NCBI RefSeq assembly: GCF_002913225.1
Contig: NZ_PPAW01000031.1
Coordinates: forward strand, 1 to 49,827
Direction of reading: 5' to 3'
DNA: 49,827 nt
Origin: Campylobacter concisus
Lineage (GTDB): Bacteria; Campylobacterota; Campylobacteria; Campylobacterales; Campylobacteraceae
The translations under genes were made by a program, and so were the position numbers. This document shows, piece after piece, positions 33,819 through 43,341 of the stretch. The stretch's first letter is position 1. The number at the start of each line of letters is the position of its first letter. The notes under the pieces were generated by a model that worked only from the letters and a program-made list of their open reading frames with translations, searched no databases and had not been told where the DNA came from.

Positions 33819-34579
33819 GAGAGTATAAGCCAAAAAACGACCTGCAAAAAAAGCAGTATTACAGCGAGAAATTTTATATCGCCAAGCAGACGCCAAAAGA
33901 AGTGGCAAGTGGTTCTAAATTTGACGAGGAACTAGCTGTTTTAGAGCAAAGCGGAGTGCAAATTCTATCTAGCTACGTGGAGTTTAACCAACTTGTTCTC
34001 TATGTAAATTCTAGTGAAAATTTTAAAGCACTTGAAGTGTTAAAGAGCTTTGGCTACGAGCAGCTTTGTGAGCTTGCGGCGGTTGATTATATAGCACAAA
34101 AAGGTGGATATGAGGTATTTTATCAGCTTTTAAGTGTTAGTAAAAATAGGCGCACACGCGTAAAGTGCTTTGTCAAAAAGGATGAGATGCTAAAAAGCGT
34201 TTGCGAGCTTTATAAAAGCGCAAACTGGGCGGAGCGCGAGATGTATGATCTAAGTGGCGTTCTCATCAAAGATCATCCAAATTTAAAGCGTCTTATAATG
34301 CCTGATGACTGGCACTCGCACCCGCTACTAAAAAGCTATCCGCTAGTTGGCGACGAGGCTGCTAAATGGTACGAGGTGGATAAAATTTTTGGGCGTGAGT
34401 TTAGAGAGCAGATCGGCGAAGAGAACCGCGACCCAGCCTTTGTGGATGAGAAAGATACCTTTGGATTTTCACGTGTGTTTGACGAAAATGAAGAGTACGA
34501 GTATCAAGAAGAAGGCGGCGTGAGATTTGTCAAAAAGGCTAAATTTAACCAAAGCCAGATAGTAAAGGAAAGACCTTGA
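33815..34579 (+). CDS. nuoC: complex I subunit NuoC
   Basis: A 254-residue peripheral-arm subunit. After an ~80-residue N-terminal extension comes the 30-kDa-subunit signature: [22 protein letters not shown], then [32 protein letters not shown]. It helps build the quinone-binding module with NuoB and NuoD. NuoC and NuoD are separate genes here, not the fused CD of E. coli. It overlaps nuoD by 4 bases. Confidence 0.94.
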   Translation: MREYKPKNDLQKKQYYSEKFYIAKQTPKEVASGSKFDEELAVLEQSGVQILSSYVEFNQLVLYVNSSENFKALEVLKSFGYEQLCELAAVDYIAQKGGYEVFYQLLSVSKNRRTRVKCFVKKDEMLKSVCELYKSANWAEREMYDLSGVLIKDHPNLKRLIMPDDWHSHPLLKSYPLVGDEAAKWYEVDKIFGREFREQIGEENRDPAFVDEKDTFGFSRVFDENEEYEYQEEGGVRFVKKAKFNQSQIVKERP

Positions 34580-35805
34580 GCCAGGCACCAAACCGCTTAA
34601 AACCATTTTTTGAAAATTTAGAATTTGAGCAAAATGACGGCAAGATGATACTAAATTTTGGCCCGCAGCACCCAAGCGCACATGGACAGCTAAAGCTCGT
34701 GCTTGAGCTTGACGGAGAAAAGGTCGTGCGCGCTATGCCAGAGGTTGGCTTTATGCACCGAGGCGTTGAAAAGATGGCTGAAAATATGACCTATCAGGAG
34801 TTTATCCCAGTAACTGACAGGGTGGATTACATCGCCTCAAGTGCGAATAACTACGCATTTTGCGCGGCTGTGGAGAAGCTTTGCGCCATAGAAGTGCCTC
34901 GCCGTGCGCAGATCATTAGAGTGATGCTTTTAGAGTTAAACCGCATCAGCTCGCACCTTTTATTTTTAGCCACGCACGCCCTTGACGTAGGGGCAATGAG
35001 CGTCTTTTTATACGCATTTAGAGAGCGTGAATATGTCCTTGATCTCATAGAAAAATACTGCGGCGCAAGGCTAACTCATAGCTCCATAAGGATCGGTGGC
35101 GTGCCGCTTGATCTACCTGATGGCTGGTGCGAGGAGCTGCTTAAATTTTGCGAGAAATTTCCAAGCGACATCACGCTTTACGAAGATCTACTAAGTGAAA
35201 ATAGAATTTGGCAAGCAAGGCTAATAGACGTGGGCGTAGTTAGCAAAGAGCTAGCCCTTAGTAGCGGCTGCTCTGGCGTCATGCTAAGAGCAAGTGGTGT
35301 GGCGCGTGACATCAGAAAAGAAGAGCCATATCTCATCTACGACGAGCTAGAATTTGACGTGCCTTACGCCACCAAGGGCGACTGCTACGCAAGATATTTA
35401 CTTTATATGAAAGAGATGCGCGAGTGCGTGAAAATTTTAAAGCAGTGCGTTAGCAAGTATCAGACCAGCAGTCCTGCTATCATCGCCGATGCGCCAGAGT
35501 ATGTGAGCGCCTCAAAAGAGCAGATAATGAGCCAAAACTACTCATTAATGCAGCATTTTGTGCTGATAACTCAGGGGCTAAAGCCACCAAAGGGTGAAAT
35601 TTACTTTGCTAGTGAGTCGCCAAAGGGCGAGCTTGGAATTTATATAAACTCAGACGGCAGCGCAAGCCCGTACCGCCTAAAAATTCGAACGCCAAGCTTT
35701 TGGCACTGCGCTATTTATGAAGATATGCTAGTTGGGCAGTATGTGGCAGACGTGGCTGCGATAATTGGCAGCACAAATATCATCTTAGGCGAGGTTGATA
35801 GATGA
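34576..35805 (+). CDS. nuoD: complex I subunit NuoD
   Basis: A 409-residue quinone-site subunit, start TTG 34576 overlapping the nuoC stop (TTGA). ILNFGPQHPSAHGQLKLVLELDGE contains the conserved HPSAHG loop with the quinone-ligand His; EVGFMHRGVEKMAE follows. Near the end ESPKGELGIYINSDGSASPYRLKIRTPSF is also a family signature. The length equals that of other standalone NuoD proteins. Confidence 0.96.
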   Translation: MSQAPNRLKPFFENLEFEQNDGKMILNFGPQHPSAHGQLKLVLELDGEKVVRAMPEVGFMHRGVEKMAENMTYQEFIPVTDRVDYIASSANNYAFCAAVEKLCAIEVPRRAQIIRVMLLELNRISSHLLFLATHALDVGAMSVFLYAFREREYVLDLIEKYCGARLTHSSIRIGGVPLDLPDGWCEELLKFCEKFPSDITLYEDLLSENRIWQARLIDVGVVSKELALSSGCSGVMLRASGVARDIRKEEPYLIYDELEFDVPYATKGDCYARYLLYMKEMRECVKILKQCVSKYQTSSPAIIADAPEYVSASKEQIMSQNYSLMQHFVLITQGLKPPKGEIYFASESPKGELGIYINSDGSASPYRLKIRTPSFWHCAIYEDMLVGQYVADVAAIIGSTNIILGEVDR

Positions 35806-36032
35806 GAAGGGTCGATCTTAGGCATCTAAAGGGCGAGTTTTTGAGCGCTCTTGGGCAGCAGATAAAGGCAAGCGAGCCAAGCGAAGTGGTGATATTTTTG
35901 TTTGAGATAGGTGATTACAGCGGCGTGGAGAAGGCTGTAAATTTGGCTTATAACTTAAACTGCGAGGTGATGAACTCGCTTAAATTTAACCAAGTTGATT
36001 GGGCATTAACGATAAAAAAGGGCAAGATATGA
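35802..36032 (+). CDS. campylobacter-type complex I accessory subunit at the NuoE position
   Basis: A 76-residue protein, starting MRRVDLRHLKGEFLSALGQQI, with no cysteines apart from one and no 2Fe-2S thioredoxin fold, so it is not a true NuoE (~160 residues). It lies exactly where nuoE would be and resembles Cj1575c of C. jejuni. There, published work shows that Cj1575c and Cj1574c replace the NADH module and that flavodoxin feeds electrons in. It overlaps both neighbours by 4 bases (ATGA type). A role here follows from that homology. Confidence 0.85.
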   Translation: MRRVDLRHLKGEFLSALGQQIKASEPSEVVIFLFEIGDYSGVEKAVNLAYNLNCEVMNSLKFNQVDWALTIKKGKI

Positions 36033-36739
36033 AATTTAATGATCTAATAGCAGGCAAGAGCCTAAGTATCGCAAATTTACTAAGTTTGAGCGACAAAAAT
36101 TTAGCAAAAAAGATAAAAGAGCACGAGTTTAAATACATCTCATGCTTTGAAGATAACGAGCTTGGCGGCGAAAATTTGATCCGCTGCGAGATAGGATCGA
36201 TAAGCTATGTCTTAGCGCTTCTTTGCAAGTATGCAAATTTGGTGAAAAATGAGTTTTTCGATGAGCTTGATGATGGGCTGATAAGCGGCGAGTGTAACGT
36301 GGGCGAGGAGGAGTTTGAAGAGCTTGGCGAGTGGATAAAGGACGTTAAAAACGTGATCATTGATGACTCCTTTTTTACTCATCCAGACAAAGATGCGATC
36401 TTTTGGCTACTTGAAATTTTAGGCAAAAATGTCGTTTTAGCAGGCGGTGAAGTGAGAGAATTTGCAGCAGGCGGCGAAGTTGGCGAGCTAAGAGAGCTTG
36501 ATAATTTTGACGGAGCGGTCGTCTATCTAAACAAAAACGCAAGCGACGAGATCGTTGGCGGCGTGCAGTTTGGCATCGTGGCAAAGGCGAAGGATGGCGA
36601 AATTTTAAATTTAAAGGCAAAAGACTTTAGCGTGAGCGCTAAATTTAGGCTTGATCCAACGCTAAAAGGCACAGTTGCCGTGCTTGGCGCAAAAAATTTT
36701 GATGGATATGCATTTAAACAAGTAGTAGTTAGCAAATGA
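36029..36739 (+). CDS. campylobacter-type complex I subunit at the NuoF position
   Basis: I prefer the ATG at 36029 (MKFNDLIAGKSLSIANLL), which overlaps the previous stop as ATGA, to the longer frame from 35999; this gives 236 residues. There is no NADH/FMN-binding motif and no 4Fe-4S Cys set, so it is not NuoF (~430 residues). It corresponds to Cj1574c, a proposed partner that lets flavodoxin rather than NADH donate electrons. The sequence is acidic and helical (CNVGEEEFEELGEWIKDVKNVIIDDSF). It overlaps nuoG by 4 bases. Confidence 0.82.
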   Translation: MKFNDLIAGKSLSIANLLSLSDKNLAKKIKEHEFKYISCFEDNELGGENLIRCEIGSISYVLALLCKYANLVKNEFFDELDDGLISGECNVGEEEFEELGEWIKDVKNVIIDDSFFTHPDKDAIFWLLEILGKNVVLAGGEVREFAAGGEVGELRELDNFDGAVVYLNKNASDEIVGGVQFGIVAKAKDGEILNLKAKDFSVSAKFRLDPTLKGTVAVLGAKNFDGYAFKQVVVSK

Positions 36740-39036
36740 AAATCACCATAAACGATCAAATTTTAGAGGCAAACGAGGGCGAGAGTATCCTAAATATCGC
36801 AAGGGCAAATGGCATCTACATACCCGCGCTTTGCTACCTTAGCGGCTGTTCGCCAACGCTTGCTTGCAGGCTTTGCATGGTCGAAGCAAACGGCAAAGTG
36901 GTCTATAGCTGCAATGCCAAAGCCAAAGAGGATATGCAAATTTACACAAATACGCCAGAGATCGCTGCTGAGCGAAATGCGATCATGCAGACTTACTGCG
37001 TCAATCACCCCCTTCAATGCGGCGTTTGCGATAAAAGTGGCGAGTGCGAGCTACAAAATTTAACGGCGCATCTGCGTGTAAATGAGCAAAAATTTGCCAT
37101 AGAAGATACGCACAAACCGCACAAAAAATGGGGGCTAATAAACTACGACCCAGCCCTTTGCGTGGTCTGCGAGAGGTGCGTGACGGTCTGTAAAGATAAG
37201 ATCGGCGAGAGTGCGCTAAAAACGGTGCCAAGGGGCGTTGAGGTGCCAAAAGAGCTAAAAGAGAGCATGCCAAAAGATGCCTACGCCGTCTTTAGCAAGA
37301 TGCAAAAGAGCTTAATTGGCCCAAGTGCGGGCGAAAATTTGGACTGCTCATTTTGCGGAGAGTGCATTAGCGTCTGCCCTGTTGGCGCGCTTGTTAGCTC
37401 AAATTTCCAGTATAACTCAAACGTCTGGGAGCTAAGCCGTGTCCCAGCGGCAAATCCGCACCAAAGCGACTGCGAGCTCATTTTTTATGACATAAAAGAA
37501 AAAAGCACTAGCGATAGAAGCAAGCAAATTTACCGCGTTAGCAACGACTTTCACTTTGGCGAGATAAGCGGTGCGGCAAGGTTTGGCTACGACTTTCACA
37601 ACAAAAACGCGCGTAAAAATGAGACGAAATTTAATGAGCTCATTTCAAATTTTAAAAACGGCAACATAAAAAATATAAAATTTAATAGCTTCATAACAAA
37701 CGAAGAGGTGCTTATTTTGGAGCGCTTGAGAGAGAAATTTGATCTAAATTTATTAAACGATGAGGCTTTTAAATTTCAAAATTTCTTAAATATTTTTAGC
37801 GAATTTAGCGGTCTTAGCTCATATAACGCAGACTATGAGAGCCTAAAAAATAGCGACTTTGTGATCACGGCTGGCAGCTTCTTGCGCCATGAGAGCCCAG
37901 TGACAAGCTATAAGCTAAATAACGCTCTAAAGATAAACAAGGCGGCTGGAATTTACTTTCATCACATCGCTGATGAGGTCGTGAAGAAATTTTCAAAGAA
38001 TTTCGCCTGTGTGAGCTATGAGGCTGGCAAATTGGAGCAAATTTTACTCTTTGTGCTTAAAAACTGGGGCGAAAATTTACCAGCAGCACTTCAGGCTAGA
38101 CTTGAAAAATTTGATGAAAACTTTGGCGTGGAGGCAGCCGCTCTTAGCGAGGGCAAGGCTAAATTTACGCTCATTTTGGGTAGTGACTTTTACACTCATG
38201 AAAATGCAAATTTACTAGCTGCGCTTGTTGGAGTGATCGCAAGAGCTACGCCTTTTGCTGTGATGCTGATACCGCCTCGCACAAACTCGCTTGGTGTGGC
38301 TAAAATTTGCACGCTTTCACGCGAGAAAAAGCCTGGCAAGACGCTAGGATATAACGAAATGGGCGAGTTTAAATTTAGCATTTTTGAGGGCGATCTTGAC
38401 GCTGGTGCGCTAAATCAGCAAGAGGGCACATTTACAAGCATAAATAACGAAGTAGTGCCGACAAATGCGGCTTTGACACATGGCGGCTACTTCTTAAATG
38501 ACATCGCAAATGCGCTTGGACTGGCGGCTAAAAATATGATTGATTATACAGCGCAGCTACCAAAGGAGAAGGGCTATAAGGGCGTTAAATTTGATGATTT
38601 AGAAAACTTTTACGCAAATGACGGCACAAGTCACAGAGGCTACAGGCTTGAAATCTCAAATTTCACGCCAAAAGAGGACATAGAGCCACTTTTTAAAGAA
38701 AAAAATGAGCTAAATTTAAAAGAGGACGAAGCGTTAATAAGCCTTGCAAATCCTATAAATTTGCCATCGTTTTTTGCAAACTACGCTACACAAACTGCTA
38801 AACGCGCGAAACTTTACGCAAGTAGCGAGTTTATGGCTAAATTTGAAATTTCACAAAATGAAGCGGTCATTTTAGAAAAAAATGGGCGTAAATTTGCCAT
38901 TTGCGTAGAGCTTGATAGCGAGCTAGGAGGCGTGGCGGCCTATCTTGGCGACTACGATGATAAGATTGATGTAAGCGCCATTTTTGAGGGCAAGAGTTAC
39001 GCTAGCGTAAAAATAATAAAGGCAGAGAATGAGTGA
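36736..39036 (+). CDS. nuoG: complex I subunit NuoG (iron-sulfur)
   Basis: A 766-residue subunit. The N-terminal 2Fe-2S domain has CYLSGCSPTLACRLCMVEA and a later single Cys. HPLQCGVCDKSGECELQ binds a 4Fe-4S cluster. Then CVVCERCVTVC and CSFCGECISVCPVGALV form a two-cluster ferredoxin-like part. After residue ~240 the molybdopterin-oxidoreductase-like body is poorly conserved and shorter than in many bacteria. It passes electrons from the input module to NuoI/NuoB. It overlaps nuoH by 8 bases. Confidence 0.93.
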   Translation: MKITINDQILEANEGESILNIARANGIYIPALCYLSGCSPTLACRLCMVEANGKVVYSCNAKAKEDMQIYTNTPEIAAERNAIMQTYCVNHPLQCGVCDKSGECELQNLTAHLRVNEQKFAIEDTHKPHKKWGLINYDPALCVVCERCVTVCKDKIGESALKTVPRGVEVPKELKESMPKDAYAVFSKMQKSLIGPSAGENLDCSFCGECISVCPVGALVSSNFQYNSNVWELSRVPAANPHQSDCELIFYDIKEKSTSDRSKQIYRVSNDFHFGEISGAARFGYDFHNKNARKNETKFNELISNFKNGNIKNIKFNSFITNEEVLILERLREKFDLNLLNDEAFKFQNFLNIFSEFSGLSSYNADYESLKNSDFVITAGSFLRHESPVTSYKLNNALKINKAAGIYFHHIADEVVKKFSKNFACVSYEAGKLEQILLFVLKNWGENLPAALQARLEKFDENFGVEAAALSEGKAKFTLILGSDFYTHENANLLAALVGVIARATPFAVMLIPPRTNSLGVAKICTLSREKKPGKTLGYNEMGEFKFSIFEGDLDAGALNQQEGTFTSINNEVVPTNAALTHGGYFLNDIANALGLAAKNMIDYTAQLPKEKGYKGVKFDDLENFYANDGTSHRGYRLEISNFTPKEDIEPLFKEKNELNLKEDEALISLANPINLPSFFANYATQTAKRAKLYASSEFMAKFEISQNEAVILEKNGRKFAICVELDSELGGVAAYLGDYDDKIDVSAIFEGKSYASVKIIKAENE

Positions 39037-40024
39037 AATGCTATTTTTCGTGATAACAACTATTGTTAAAGCAGTCGTCATCTTGGCCGTCATGGCGAGC
39101 CTTGCAGGGCTTGCGACTTATGCTGAAAGAAAGGTGCTAGCCTACATGCAGCGCCGCGTTGGGCCTGATATGGTGGGACCTGCTGGTGTGCTTCAGATCG
39201 TGGCTGACATGATAAAGCTCTTTACAAAAGAGGACATCCTCCCAGCAAATGCAAATAAATTTATCTTTTTAATAGCGCCTCTCATCTCTGCTATCGCGGC
39301 ATTTGCAGCGCTTGCGCCGGTGCCATTCTTGCCTGAGTTTGAAATTTTTGGTCGCACGATTAGACCGATACTTGCTGACATAAACGTAGGCGTTTTATAT
39401 ATCGCTGGCGTGGCAGCGGTTTGCGTATTTTCGCCACTTGCAGCAGGCCTTGCAAGCTACAATAAATTTGCACTAATCAGCGCTGCTCGTGCAGTCGTAT
39501 CGCTTCTTAGCTTCGAAGTGGTCGCTGGCATGGCTCTTTTAAGCGTTGTGATGGTGACTAGCTCACTCTCGTTAGTTGATATAAACAACTACCAAAAAGG
39601 CATATTTAACTGGCTCATCTTCAAGCAACCCCTAGCCTTCGTGCTTTTCGTGATGGCAAGCTTTGTGGAGTGCAACAGAACGCCATTTTGCTTAACAGAA
39701 AACGAGACCGAGATCGTAGCAGGTTACGGCACCGAGTATAGCGGCATGAGATGGGCGATGTTTTTTATAGGCGAATACACAAATATGATCGCAGCAAGCA
39801 TCATTATCACGCTTTTGTTTTTAGGTGGTTTTAACGAGTTTTTATTTATCCCTGGTGCTTTAATGATCATCTTAAAATCAAGCCTAGTCTTTTTCTTTTT
39901 TCTCTGGACGAGGGCGTCGTGGCCACATTTAAGGGTCGATCAGCTTAGTATGCTTTGCTGGAAAATTTTACTTCCGCTTGGCATCTTAAATGTCGTAATC
40001 ACCGGCTTTGCACTACTTATCTAA
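39029..40024 (+). CDS. nuoH: complex I subunit NuoH
   Basis: A 331-residue membrane subunit with about eight helices. It bears TYAERKVLAYMQRRVGPDMVGPAGVLQIVADMIKLFTKED, the universal NuoH signature, and the acidic loop FVECNRTPFCLTENETEIVAGYGTEYSGMRWAMFFIGEY that lines the quinone channel. It couples quinone reduction to proton transfer. It starts in the tail of nuoG. Confidence 0.96.
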   Translation: MSEMLFFVITTIVKAVVILAVMASLAGLATYAERKVLAYMQRRVGPDMVGPAGVLQIVADMIKLFTKEDILPANANKFIFLIAPLISAIAAFAALAPVPFLPEFEIFGRTIRPILADINVGVLYIAGVAAVCVFSPLAAGLASYNKFALISAARAVVSLLSFEVVAGMALLSVVMVTSSLSLVDINNYQKGIFNWLIFKQPLAFVLFVMASFVECNRTPFCLTENETEIVAGYGTEYSGMRWAMFFIGEYTNMIAASIIITLLFLGGFNEFLFIPGALMIILKSSLVFFFFLWTRASWPHLRVDQLSMLCWKILLPLGILNVVITGFALLI

Positions 40025-40032
40025 GGCGTAAA

Positions 40033-40671
40033 ATGAGCGAGAAAAGATATATTTTGATAGACGAAAAGATAGAGCCAAAAGGGGTATTTGATAAATTTAA
40101 GCACTTCATCGCCGCTACTTTTAAGCTCGATCTTTTAGTGGGGCTAAAGATCACGCTAAAGCAGATGCTATTTAGCAAGTCGCACACTCTAAAGTACCCT
40201 ATGCAAAAGATGCAGCTAAACGCCAGATATAGGGGAATTCATAGGCTTTTAAAATTTGTTGAAAGCGAAAATGAGCGCTGCATAGGCTGTGGATTATGCG
40301 AGAAAATTTGCGTTAGCAACTGCATCTCGATGAAGACTTCTCTTGGCGAAGATGGTCGTAAAAAGGTCGCAAGCTACACGATAAATTTAAGCAGGTGCGT
40401 ATATTGCGGATTTTGCGCTGATGTCTGCCCTGAGCTTGCTATCGTCTGCGGGCAAGAGTACGAGGTCGCAAGTGAAAACAAAATCCTCTTTGGCACAAAG
40501 GCTGAGTTTTTAACAGATGATAAATTTTTAAAAGATCAAACCGAGTTTGAGGGCTATGGCGCACTACCTAAAAATGCTGATAGCTTGGTGAAAAAGACGC
40601 CAAATGCGCTTACAAATGAAGATAAGGCAGAAACGATGGATATAAATTTAAAAGGGTCAAGCGATGTATGA
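40033..40671 (+). CDS. nuoI: complex I subunit NuoI (two 4Fe-4S clusters)
   Basis: A 212-residue ferredoxin-like subunit with clusters N6a and N6b: CIGCGLCEKICVSNCI and CVYCGFCADVCPELAI. The open frame extends back to 39955 within nuoH, but ATG 40033 follows TAAGGCGTAAA and gives MSEKRYILIDEKIEPKG, so it is preferred. It transfers electrons from NuoG to NuoB. It overlaps nuoJ by 8 bases. Confidence 0.95.
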   Translation: MSEKRYILIDEKIEPKGVFDKFKHFIAATFKLDLLVGLKITLKQMLFSKSHTLKYPMQKMQLNARYRGIHRLLKFVESENERCIGCGLCEKICVSNCISMKTSLGEDGRKKVASYTINLSRCVYCGFCADVCPELAIVCGQEYEVASENKILFGTKAEFLTDDKFLKDQTEFEGYGALPKNADSLVKKTPNALTNEDKAETMDINLKGSSDV

Positions 40672-41200
40672 GAGCTTTGCATTTTATCTTTTTAGCGCCC
40701 TTATATTAGTTAGTTTTTCTTTTAGTGTGCTTTGCAAAAACGCCCTAAATGCGGTCTCTGCGCTAGCTGCTGGCATGGTTTTTATCTCGGCTATATTTTT
40801 CTTGCTTGGGGCTGAGTTTTTAGGTGTGGTGCAGATCATAGTCTATACAGGTGCCGTGGTCGTTTTATACGCATTTGCGATGATGTTTTTTGACACCAGC
40901 AAGGAGTGCGAGCCAAAAAGCGGTAAAAAAGCAAAGATCATCATCTATCTTCTAAGCAGCTTCATAGCGCTTCTTTTGATATTTATCTTTTTAGCGCCGA
41001 TCTATAGTGCTAAGCAAGAGGTGGTAAATTCTGCTCTCACTAACCTTGGCAACATCGAAGCGGTTGGAATTTTGCTCTTTAGCAAGTACCTGCTAGCCTT
41101 TGAGATGTGCGCTATCATGCTACTTGTGGCGATGGTAGCTGGCATTATCTTGATACACAAAGACCTAGATGCACAAAGCAAATTTGAGGAGATGCTATGA
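40664..41200 (+). CDS. nuoJ: complex I subunit NuoJ
   Basis: A 178-residue membrane subunit with five helices. The broken-helix region LGVVQIIVYTGAVVVLYAFAMMFF is the NuoJ/ND6 signature. The last helix is MCAIMLLVAMVAGIILIHKD. It contributes to the proton path between NuoH and the antiporter-like subunits. It overlaps nuoK by 4 bases. Confidence 0.95.
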   Translation: MYESFAFYLFSALILVSFSFSVLCKNALNAVSALAAGMVFISAIFFLLGAEFLGVVQIIVYTGAVVVLYAFAMMFFDTSKECEPKSGKKAKIIIYLLSSFIALLLIFIFLAPIYSAKQEVVNSALTNLGNIEAVGILLFSKYLLAFEMCAIMLLVAMVAGIILIHKDLDAQSKFEEML

Positions 41201-41499
41201 TAGGCCTTACTCACTACCTCATCCTAGCTAGTCTAGTCTTTGTCATAGGGCTCGTTGGCATAATGAGAAGAAGAAATTTGATAATGCTATTTTTCTCAAG
41301 CGAAATTTTACTAAACTCAGCAAACATCGCGCTTGCAGCCATCTCGAAATACTACTTTGACCTAACTGGGCAGATCATCGCATTTTTTATAGTAGCCATC
41401 GCTGCTAGTGAGGTCGCTGTGGGGCTTGGGCTGCTCGTGCTTTGGTATAAAAAGACTGGCAGCATCAGTTTAGATTCGATGACAAATATGAAAGGCTAA
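41197..41499 (+). CDS. nuoK: complex I subunit NuoK
   Basis: A 100-residue, three-helix subunit, typical length. Two conserved membrane Glu are visible: one in FFSSEILLNSANIALAA and one in IAASEVAVGLGLLVLWY, both part of the proton channel. It ends 3 bases before nuoL. Confidence 0.96.
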   Translation: MIGLTHYLILASLVFVIGLVGIMRRRNLIMLFFSSEILLNSANIALAAISKYYFDLTGQIIAFFIVAIAASEVAVGLGLLVLWYKKTGSISLDSMTNMKG

Positions 41500-41502
41500 G
41501 AG

Positions 41503-43341
41503 ATGATTTTATTTTGTATTTCGCTATTTTTCCCGCTTCTTAGCTTCATCATAGCTGGCATCTTTTCGCATAGCAGTAAGAATTTATTTATCGGTCTTTT
41601 TTGCTCGCTTCTCATGATCGTTAGCGCCACAGCTTCACTCATGCTAACGGCTAGTCTTAGCGTAGATGAGCCACTAAATTTAACCCTAAAAGAGTTTATA
41701 AATTTTGGTGGTTTGGAGTTAAATTTTAGCTTTTATCTTGACGCCATCAGCCTTGTGATGCTTAGCACCGTGGGTGTGGTCGCTAGCATCGTGCACATCT
41801 ACTCTATTGGCTACATGAGAGATGACGCGAGCTTTAACCGCTTTTTTAGCTACCTTGGGCTCTTTGTCTTTTGCATGAATGTCCTTGTATCAAGCGATAA
41901 CTTCATAGGGCTCTTTATCGGCTGGGAGGGCGTTGGGCTTTGCTCTTGGCTACTCATTGGCTTTTGGTATAAAAGACCTAGCGCAAACGTCGCTGCAAAC
42001 GAGGCTTTCGTGATGAATAGAGTGGCTGACCTAGCCATGCTTGTTGGCATTTTTTATATATTTTATAGCTTTGGCTCGCTTAAATTTAGCGAGGTTTTTA
42101 ACGCTAGAAGCGACCTTTCTGGGCTAAATTTAGGCATCATCGCCACGCTTCTTTTTATAGGCGCCATGGGTAAAAGCGCGCAGTTTCCATTTCACACTTG
42201 GCTTGCAAACGCCATGGAGGGACCAACGCCGGTTTCCGCACTCATCCACGCTGCGACCATGGTAACAGCTGGCGTCTATCTAGTCATACGTGCAAATTTC
42301 ATCTTTGCAAATGTACCTGAAGTCTCGCACTTTATAGCCTGCCTTGGCGCATTTGTAGCGGTATTTGCCGCAAGCATTGCACTAGTGCATAACGACCTTA
42401 AAAAGATAGTCGCTTACTCGACGCTTTCGCAGCTTGGATATATGTTTGTAGCGGCTGGTCTTGGCGCTTACAAGATCGCACTTTTTCACCTTGTCACGCA
42501 CGCATTTTTCAAGTCACTTCTCTTTTTGTGCGCTGGAAACGTCATGCACGCGATGAATGACGAGCTAAATATCAAAAAAATGGGCGGACTTTATAAATTT
42601 ATGAAGCCAACAGCACTTCTTTCTATCATCGCAAGCTGCGCGCTGGCTGGCTTTTATCCATTTGCTGGCTTTTTTTCTAAAGATAAAATTTTAGAAGTCT
42701 CCTTTAGTGAAAATCAAATTTTGTGGGCCGTCTTGCTATTTGGCGCGGTGCTTACGGCATTTTATAGCTTTAGGCTTGTCATGCTAGTCTTTTTTGCAAA
42801 GCCAAAGAGCGATACTCACGCACATGAAGCTAAAAACTACATGCTTGTTGGCATGAGTGTGCTCGGCGTTCTCTCGGTCATTAGTGGCTTTTTTTGGAGC
42901 AACTTTAGTGAGTTTTTAAGTAACAGCCTTGGGGATTTTAAGCTAAATTTATCTCACAGCAGTGAAATTTTCTTACTCGTTTTAACACTTACTTTAGTGC
43001 TTGCAAGTGCTGGCTTTGCTGTGTTTGCTTATAAAAAAGAAATTTTTAAAGAGAGCATTTGCGAGAGTAAAATTTACAAAATTTTGCAAAATGCCTACTT
43101 TATCCCAAAATTTTATGAGAAATTTTTTATAAATGGCTACGCTTTAATCTCTAAAATTTGCAAGAAATTTGATGAGATGATAGTCGATCGAAGTGTTGAT
43201 TTTGTCGCACTTTTGGTTACTAAATTTGCGTATCTTGCAAACAAAATGCAAAGTGGCGATCTAAGCGTCATGCTTAGGTTTATGGTCGCAGGATTTGCCT
43301 TGCTTTTAAGCTTTATATTTTTATTAAACGGAGCCAAATAA
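41503..43341 (+). CDS. nuoL: complex I subunit NuoL (proton pump)
   Basis: A 612-residue antiporter-like subunit. IGWEGVGLCSWLLIGFW carries the key Glu, and GKSAQFPFHTWLANAMEGPTPVSALIHAATMVTAGVYLV carries the conserved Lys and the broken helix. The C-terminus has the long lateral-helix region ending KMQSGDLSVMLRFMVAGFALLLSFIF. It pumps protons at the far end of the membrane arm. The stop overlaps the nuoM ATG by one base. Confidence 0.96.
   Translation: MILFCISLFFPLLSFIIAGIFSHSSKNLFIGLFCSLLMIVSATASLMLTASLSVDEPLNLTLKEFINFGGLELNFSFYLDAISLVMLSTVGVVASIVHIYSIGYMRDDASFNRFFSYLGLFVFCMNVLVSSDNFIGLFIGWEGVGLCSWLLIGFWYKRPSANVAANEAFVMNRVADLAMLVGIFYIFYSFGSLKFSEVFNARSDLSGLNLGIIATLLFIGAMGKSAQFPFHTWLANAMEGPTPVSALIHAATMVTAGVYLVIRANFIFANVPEVSHFIACLGAFVAVFAASIALVHNDLKKIVAYSTLSQLGYMFVAAGLGAYKIALFHLVTHAFFKSLLFLCAGNVMHAMNDELNIKKMGGLYKFMKPTALLSIIASCALAGFYPFAGFFSKDKILEVSFSENQILWAVLLFGAVLTAFYSFRLVMLVFFAKPKSDTHAHEAKNYMLVGMSVLGVLSVISGFFWSNFSEFLSNSLGDFKLNLSHSSEIFLLVLTLTLVLASAGFAVFAYKKEIFKESICESKIYKILQNAYFIPKFYEKFFINGYALISKICKKFDEMIVDRSVDFVALLVTKFAYLANKMQSGDLSVMLRFMVAGFALLLSFIFLLNGAK

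Noticed and set aside
36809-37063. Plus-strand 84-codon frame in nuoG, and 36375-36620 on the minus strand
   Set aside because: Out-of-frame shadows of conserved iron-sulfur and subunit sequences.
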